Shown: positions 57,131 through 64,000 of the stretch, piece by piece
Position numbering within the stretch: position 1 is the first letter of the stretch
Layout of the letters: each line of letters opens with the position of its first letter
DNA from: Gnetum montanum
Taxonomy: Eukaryota > Streptophyta > Gnetopsida > Gnetales > Gnetaceae
Direction: 5' to 3'
NCBI GenBank assembly: GCA_015680685.1
Contig: MNCI01011532.1
Location: 115,024-179,023, forward strand
Length of the DNA stretch: 64,000 nt
Notes under the pieces: model-generated
Databases searched by the model: none
Seen by the model: the letters and a program-made list of their open reading frames with translations, nothing else
What the model was told of the DNA's origin: nothing
Position numbers and translations under genes: made by a program

Positions 57131-60100
57131 GATCAAAGTATAAGTACTTGGGAGCAAATCAGTTTGCCTTTGTTTCTACATGGACCTGACAATGATATTA
57201 AATGATGTATCAACCCTAATTGCCTAGATCATGAGCCTAAGAGTCTTATAGATCACATAGCCTCGATAGATAAACCTCTAGAGTGGCCTAAAAACCTAGT
57301 CAAAACCCTTAACTTAGAAGTAGGAGACATAACCAAAGACTCTCTAGTTGAGGTTCCTATCACAACACATAGTGGTCAGGAGAAAATCCTTAAACTAAGT
57401 TCCTCACTAGAGCTTCAATGTGTTCAAGACATCACAAAGATCTTACAAAGCAACATTAAGGAATTTTTCTGGTTGTATGAAGATATGATAGGCCTATACC
57501 CATATCTAGTCCTATAAAATATCATATTGGATCCTAGCATTAGACTAGTTAAGCAAAAAGTGTGCAAGATTAGACCTAATTTGGCCTTGGTAGTTTGCGA
57601 TGAAATCTCAAAGCTCTATTGAGCAAGCTTCATTAGGGTTGCTTATTATGTAGAATGGATATCCAACATACTAGTAGTCCTTATGAAAAATGGAAGTATT
57701 CATAATTGCATTGATTTTTAAGACCTAAATAAAGAAACTATCAAGGATCACTTCCTTTTGCCTAGTATTAATCAACTTATCGATACTATAGCTAAACATG
57801 CCTTATTGTTCTTTATGAATGGATTCTTGGGATATAACCAAATTGGGATCAACCCAAAGCACCAACTTAGCACAACCTTTATAACCCCATGGGGTACTTT
57901 TTGTTATGCCATAGTGTCCTTTGGCCTTAAGAACATTAGAGCGACATACTAGGGAGCCATGACCTATATCTTTAGTGATTATATGCTAGGTTTTGTTAAT
58001 GATTACATAGATGACATAGCCATGAATTCTAAGATAGCCAATGACCATGCTAATGACCTTGATCTTGTGCTTAAATGATACCTCAAATATGATCTTTGGC
58101 TCAATCCTAAGAAGTGTGTCTTTGGTGTCAAGACTAGTAATATGTTTGGCTTTGTAATCTCTAAAGCTCAAAGGTTAAGGCCATATCCAAATTAGCAACA
58201 CCTACCAACCTTAAAGAGCTTTGGGGATTACAAGGAAAATTATAGTTTATTCATAGGTTTCTCGCTAGGTTTATAGATAAGTTATAGTCCATGCAACACT
58301 TTCTTAAGAAAGGAGTTCACTATGAGTGGATGGCTTAATGCTAAGAGGCCTTTGGAAACCTTAAGTAAGAGTTGACACAACTACCAATAGTTTATTCTCC
58401 GTAAGAGGGTAAACCATTTTACATTTATCTTGCCGTCTCTAATACATTTTTTTCCTCTCTACTTTGTCAAAAATGTGATGAAAGAGTAGAATTGCTTGTA
58501 TACTACCTTAACCATGTGTTAGTTGCCCACGAAACCTAATACATTGAAGTGTAGAAATATTGTCTAGCACAAGTCTTTCCTTTGAAGAAATGGAGACACT
58601 GCCTCTTCAGAAGCCAAGTCAACGTAATTTGCAAGGACAACATACTTTGATCCATAATAACCAACATCTATGAAAGTAGTTGTATAGCTTGATGGAAAGC
58701 CATAACTATGAAATTTGACCTCCATTACATCTCTCAATCCTCAACAAAAGGTCAAGCCATAGCTGTGCAACTCATAGTATCACCTATTAATGATCAAGTA
58801 GCCATAGATCCTAATTTCCCTGATGAACACATTAACATAGTTAGCCAAGAGCGCAAGGGTTATGAGGCTATCATGAACTTTGATGGAGATTCAACTACCC
58901 ATGGGGCTATTACTGCTACCATTGTAACATTTCCATCTAGTAATATCCAATCCTTTACCTATCATTTTGGGTTCCCATGTGCCAACAACATAGTATAATA
59001 TAAGGGTTTTATCAAAGGGATAATGATAGTGTGTGACCTAGGAATTAGATGCCCAGCCATCAAAGGTAATTTACAACTCATGGTTAACCAAGTAACCGAA
59101 GTCTATGCATGCAAAGCTAAGCACTTACAACCTTACTATTACCTAGGTATGTAGTTATTACAACAATTCATATATGTTGATATCCGACACATACCTTGAA
59201 ATGAAAATGTCATAGGTAATGTAATTGTAACATTAGCCCTTAGTGTAACACCACATGTGTTTACCAAGTTGTCCACCTTAACCGTGGACTATGCTACTCC
59301 CATCACATAGAACACTAAGGATATATTTGCGTTCATTGTTCATATTTCTCCTCCAAAGGAGTGGTATGATGATATCAAATTTTACCTTATGCATGGAAAA
59401 TCCTCAAAAGGCTTGACTACTACTCAGAAGGATGCCATATGCAAGCGATCAAATTAATGTGTCATCATAGGTGATAACACATTATGTTGACAATCCTATG
59501 ATGGCATACTCCTAAAGTGCTTAGGTAAAATCAAATCTATAATAATCCTAGAGGAGGTTTATAAGGAAGTTTGTGAAGGGCATATAGGAGCTAGAGCCAT
59601 GGCTGCTAAGATTAGACAGTTTAGCTACTATTGGCCCTATATGAAAAATGACTACTTGTAAAAGGTTAAGCTATGTGATACATGTCAATGATATAGTAAC
59701 CTAATACATGTATCACCAACTAAGTTATATATAACCTAAATAACATGGTTGTTTCAATGAAAAGGATTGGATATCATTGGACCTATAATGCCTAATTCTT
59801 CATTAGGACATAGCTTCATCATCACCACAATCGAATACTTTACTAAGTGGGTTGAGGCTATTCCCCTAAGGAAGACCACATCTAAAGAAGTTTGCAGATT
59901 TATCCTAGATAACATTGTAGCTCATTTTGGCATATCCATGATCATAGTTAGGGATAATGGACCTTAATTTAGTAGCCAAAAAACCAAGAATTTGTATCAC
60001 AACCTAGGAATTAAGCATTCTTTCTCATCACCTTACTACCCTCAAGCCAATGGACAAGCAGAAGCAAGCAACAAGGCCATCATCAACTTGCTGAAGAAGA

Positions 60101-60333
60101 TGCTCAATAATAGCAAGTGGAAGTGGCATGAGTGACTTGTCCATGCACTATGAGCATATAGAAAAACCTATTGCATGACAACTAACATTACCCCTTATAG
60201 CCTTGTTTATGGTTCTAAAGCTGTTTTACCTCATGAATTATAGGTTCCATCACTCCAAGTAGCCTTGATTAACTTCATCAATGACGAGCAAAACAAGAAG
60301 CTATAGATGGCAACCCTAGATTCAGTGGAGAAG
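57131..60333 (+). pseudogene. pol: pol (RT, two RNase H, integrase) of Tat-like T5, 3'-truncated by A2
   Basis: The frame starts after the AG at 57129-57130 (DQSISTWEQISLPL). RT spans about 57540-58200: KQKVCKIRPNLALVV, LPSINQLID, TPWGTFCYAIVSFGLKN and an intact YIDD (58004-58015). Retroviral-type RNase H is about 58290-58700. Archaeal-type RNase H (about 58860-59240) keeps FDGDS and CANNIV, with KGNLQLMVNQV and NENVIGN. Integrase: GHIGARAMAAKI and CDTCQ zinc region, LDIIGPIMPNS, IVRDNGP, and Glu in NGQAEASN, so the three catalytic acids are intact. It stops at 60333 in the integrase C-terminal domain (INDEQNKKL, LDSVEK), where the A2 LTR begins. Scattered stops inactivate it. Confidence 0.92.
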
Positions 60334-61219
60334 TGATGAGATGAGAGATTGCATGGGCCACGATATTGCATCCCATGCAATATCGCGTATGCAATATCAC
60401 AGTGCGCCATCATATCTATAAATAAGAGGTGACTCTCCCTTGTTTCCCCATCCTAGGCTAGATAGTAGAAAAACTCTGGTAGATTGATCACTCCAAAGAT
60501 AGAATATTTTCCATGTGCCCGCAGTAGGAGTCCTAAAGTGAATGGATATTTATTCAAGCAAAAATTGTACTTGAACACAAGTTTGTGTACAGAAATAAAG
60601 ATGAACTTCTTGGATAAACCTTGCAGTGGATGGAATAGGATTTTATTTAATGTTATTTATTGCTTTCTCTCTCACCCTTATCTCCTAGTAACGCGGAATG
60701 AGTACGACTTGATTACGAGCATTTAAAGATGTGTACGGATGATCAAGGAATGGATGCTTATCGCACTTAGGCTAGATTAGATTCTCTTATTCTTTCCTCC
60801 TAGTTAAGTGCCTCAGTATGGCCACTTCAAGCAAGTGTGTTACGCGTGGTGATCCCAACAACGATTAGCAGTTGGTAGCCACGGTTGCATTGGTTCAGGG
60901 TGTGTATGGTAAGTGGGAATGGATGTTGATGCTAGGTAATTTAGACTTAGTTAGTTAGTTAGAGTTAGCAATTAGTTTCTCAATCCTTCACCTTGTTAGC
61001 ATAGGATACATAAAACATAAAGTACCATAAAAATCATATACCTCAGAGTTAGTTAACCATACACTGTGACAACTACAAGTAAGTCTAGGAAGACAACGAA
61101 TGGTTAACCTTAAGTGTTTCATGGGGTGTGTAGGCACTTAGTCTATGGAGTTCAATCGGATCACACGTGCTACGCTCATATTCGTATGGTTGAGTGTAGG
61201 GATATCTCACCACTCATCA
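60334..61219 (+). repeat. 5' LTR of Athila-like A2 (886 bp)
   Basis: It starts TGATGAGATGAGAG and ends CACCACTCATCA, one base before the PBS. GCAATATCGCG/CGCGATATTGC palindromes lie just upstream of TATAAATA (60417-60424). The tail with CGTATGGTTGAGTGTAGG matches the solo LTR at 20780-21666. It inserted into T5 integrase; the target duplication (AGAAG on the left) cannot be checked because the right end is off the window. Confidence 0.88.
60417..60424 (+). promoter_or_regulatory. TATA box of the A2 LTR
   Basis: TATAAATA, about 83 bp from the LTR start, immediately downstream of the palindromic words. Confidence 0.65.
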
Positions 61220-61220
61220 C

Positions 61221-61238
61221 TGGTGCTATTGCCAAGGA
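61221..61238 (+). other. Primer-binding site of A2
   Basis: TGGTGCTATTGCCAAGGA differs only by transitions from TGGCGCCGTTGCCGGGGA, the PBS form usual for Athila-type elements. Confidence 0.8.
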
Positions 61239-61365
61239 CTAAGTGTTTGTGCGCTAAATAGAACATAGGACATCCCTCACATCATTGGGAGTCTAAATGA
61301 ACCTTAGGGTTAATCAAGATAAAAAAAAAATTATATAATGGTAATTAGCACACCGATAGATAACA
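61239..61365 (+). other. A2 leader
   Basis: Short untranslated leader with an A10-type run (61320-61330). No feature besides its position between PBS and gag. Confidence 0.5.
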
Positions 61366-64000
61366 ATGTCTTCTTCTCACAAGAGCACTTCACCTAGGGA
61401 TCATACAAAGAACAGTCAACAATCAAAAATACATAACCTAAATCATCCGGTTCCTCAACAATAAAAATTAACATATACTCATCTTGATGAGTATATCCCC
61501 AACTTTACTTTTATTCTTCATCAAGATGAACAGATGCTCCAGAGAGATCTGCAAGGTAACATCGTGTTACCTCCAGATCGATTCATTCCAAACATGCTTC
61601 TTCATGCTTTGGCACAGATTGGCATGACAGAATTATATGTAGAATACGTTGCAAAATATTTTGACTAAAGGGATTACCATCCCATAGCTTCACAACATAT
61701 GAGGGACTCAAGGCAAGAGATCCAACATACACTATTGAAGTGCAAAGAGGTCGTGCACGTCCTAAGTAAAACTAGAAATGGTGAACCACTTATGACTGGT
61801 TCATTATCAAGAGAAGTTCCCCCTCCTAACAATAGTAAGGAGGTGGGGTATCAGAACCTACAATCCATGATACATAACCCTAGTTCTGATCCCCGTGAGC
61901 ACCAACTGTTCACTGAGGGAACAACAACTCATGATAAGGACGGGCACTTAGATCATCACCACGATCGCAGCCGAAGCCATAGAAGGGAAGGTAGGAAACA
62001 TTGCCATGGTGATGGTTCTCCTTCTTCTTCCCCTTCTTCACATCACTCACCCTCTCCTTCCACCTCTGGGCACAATCATGAAAAGCATAATGGAAAGGAT
62101 AAAAGTAAGAAAAATGAAAGACCTCGATGAGAGAGTTGAGAGAGAGGACAAGGGCATGAACGAAGGGAAAGTATGGAACAACGAAGACATCACAGGCATC
62201 ATGAAAGAGATGATCATGATGAGCCCCTACTTGCAACCCAAAGTATTCTCGATATAATGGAGGCAGTAAGAATCCCAACAAGGCATTTAAAAGATAGTCG
62301 GATCAAGTGTTGAGACATGAATAACATCCCACACTTTGAGGGGAGATACAACGCTGATCCGCAACATCATTTACAGGTATTCCATGATGCCTGTGCCTTG
62401 TAAAATATAGAAAACAAGTGGCAGAAACTTAAGTTGTTTCCCAGGATACTCATAAAGGAAGCAAAGAGTTGGTACTAGTCCCTAGAACTAGAAACCATAA
62501 GGAGGTGGAGTATGATGTTAGAACTGTTTAATGATAGGTATCAAACATACTCCATAGTGTCTAACTTGCGTAAGCAGATCCAAGGATGGAAGCAAGGTAT
62601 TCATGAACCCTTGGATGCTGCCATGGGCTGCTATTACGCATTGTTACATCATTTCCTGGGCCATGGATATGCATAGCGGGATCAACTCTGCCACATCGTA
62701 GATGGGCTAAGGTATGAGACTAGGAGAACCCTTGGGACTTATGCCCAAGGGAGATTATTAGAACTTAGATCCCATGAGATTCATCGATTGTTGAAGCAAG
62801 TAGCAAAAGAAGAAGGGGAGCTATGAAAAAGAGAAAGTACAGAAGAATACAATTGTAATCCCTATCTTCAAAAGAAGGGAGTGAGATTTTGCGATGAAGA
62901 GGATGAGTCACCAATTGAAGAGTTTGTGAATAGGAAAACCTTGCCACTTTAGAAGCTAACAACAGAAGTAGCGGCTAAGGTAGAAGAAGTATGGAACTCC
63001 TTAGACTCTAGACTTGAAACTGTCCTAAAAATTTTAGAAGATTCTAAGGTGGAATGAAGTAGTAACAAAGGTAAGACAAAGTGGAGAGATTTAGATCTTG
63101 CACGTGACAAGGGTAGGGGAAAAATTACTATCTCTGATGAGGTTGTGGAATTAGACACAGACGATGATGATGGATGTGAGATCTACCACTATGACCATCC
63201 TAAGGGATGTTGTCCAATCATCTCACATCTACAAGATTCTGGGGTGTATGCACTTAAACCAAGACTCAACAAACGGCAAAAACCCCTTAGGTTACCTTAT
63301 CCCCAAGGTAACCCAAGGCAGTTCCACCAACCGTTAACATACTATCCAAGTGGAACTCCACCACAATCCATCGAAAAACATCAGTAGTGGAAATACCCAC
63401 AGTCATGGGGGATGCCACCACCAAAACAACAATACCCTTACTGGTAGCCCGATCCTTATGGATATTATGTGTAGCAACCGATTTCTCCAAGTGACTCTAT
63501 GAGTCACATGACTCCCCAACGTCACTACTAAGTTCGAGAGTACTTTAGGAGGACTTCTTATCCTCCATACCCATACTATCCTCCAAATCCATTCACACCT
63601 CTTTCACTGGTAGTTCCCATAACACCTCCTGCTCCAACAATGCAAAGGGAACTCCCTACTCAACCATAGTAATGCCACGCTATGAGAGCAGTAAACATTC
63701 AACTTACTGTTGGTTCTGAAAACTATAAAAAGAGAAGACCTTTCTTCAAAACCAGAATCCTAGACAAGCTCTCACAACAACAAGAGGTTGAGTCTGTGCA
63801 CGCCTCTCCAACAATTAAAGCTTCAGAGCTCCTTTCCGTCCAAAATCAGAGCTTAACGCATACAGTTATGTTAACACATACCGTAACCGACTGGATCAAG
63901 GTAGGCCACCTTCCTAGGAAACTAACTGACCCTGGGAGTCCCTTAATCTATTTACAAATCATCAAAAATGAACCACATAGGGCTCTTCTTGACTCAAGTT
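61366..64000 (+). pseudogene. gag: gag of Athila-like A2, leading into protease (partial)
   Basis: I start at the ATG at 61366 (MSSSHKSTSPRDH), the first ATG after the PBS in the gag frame. An N-terminal region (61500-61900) is followed by a His/Ser/Arg/Asp-rich linker (about 61920-62110). The capsid domain spans about 62260-62820: FHDACAL, WQKLKLFPRILIKEAKSWY, SNLRKQIQGWKQGIHEPL and TRRTLGTYAQGRLLEL. A zinc-knuckle remnant CEIYHYDHPKGCC lies near 63175-63215 (second Cys changed to Tyr, as in A1). A Pro/Gln/Tyr-rich region follows. At the right edge protease begins (NEPHRALLDSS, catalytic Asp present). About ten stops, mostly at Gln or Arg positions, break the frame. It is better preserved than A1. 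Confidence 0.85.

Noticed and set aside
61910-62257. Frames on both strands overlapping A2 gag (61910-62281 minus, 62006-62257 plus)
   Set aside because: Shadows of the low-complexity gag linker; the gag frame continues on both sides in homology with A1.
1-64000. Host protein-coding or tRNA/rRNA genes
   Set aside because: No segment showed host-gene homology or a recognisable structural RNA; all long coding similarity is to retroelements.

Overview
This window is transposable-element DNA from a plant nuclear genome. Every coding segment I can recognise belongs to Ty3/gypsy LTR retrotransposons, and no host gene is visible. Stop codons sit where Gln, Arg or Trp codons are expected and CpG is scarce outside a few young insertions, as expected of old, cytosine-methylated repeats. 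A seed plant with a large, repeat-rich genome fits; the species cannot be named from this sequence.

Two lineages are present. The first is a very large Tat/Ogre-like family (called T). It has gag-protease, reverse transcriptase (RT), two RNase H domains (a retroviral-type one followed by an archaeal-type one, the Tat hallmark) and integrase, with a primer-binding site (PBS) near TGGYGCTAGAAGGAGGG exactly 6 nt from the LTR end. The second is Athila-like (called A), with a PBS near TGGTGCTATTGCCAAGGA and LTRs starting TGATGAG.

Layout. 1-4195: 5' end of minus-strand T1 (gag, leader, PBS, LTR), inserted into the antisense gene of T2. 4196-14241: minus-strand T2 (LTR, PBS, gag-protease, minisatellite, then a plus-strand spliced antisense gene that also carries a solo LTR). 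14242-22957: plus-strand T3 (hairpin-repeat region, pol, minisatellite, 3' LTR with a nested Athila-type solo LTR and a 542-nt gap). 22958-24899: mostly featureless. 24900-about 32500: decayed Athila-like A1. 32500-34367: 3' tail, polypurine tract (PPT), LTR and PBS of further T-family sequence. About 34450-55836: the most complete element, minus-strand T4. Read 5' to 3' on the minus strand it has gag-protease (interrupted by a solo LTR), minisatellite, antisense spliced gene, array of about 190-bp hairpin units, minisatellite, pol, minisatellite and 3' LTR. About 55950-60333: plus-strand T5 (hairpin region, minisatellite, pol), cut by the insertion of A2 (60334-64000, LTR, PBS and gag, running off the window).

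The most interesting system is the T architecture itself. Gag-protease and RT-integrase are about 10 kb apart. Between them lie a multi-exon gene on the opposite strand, with intron positions kept in two copies, and a periodic hairpin array whose stem word differs from element to element while its spacing and fold are kept. A conserved AG before the RT frame suggests the sense transcript is spliced across this interval.
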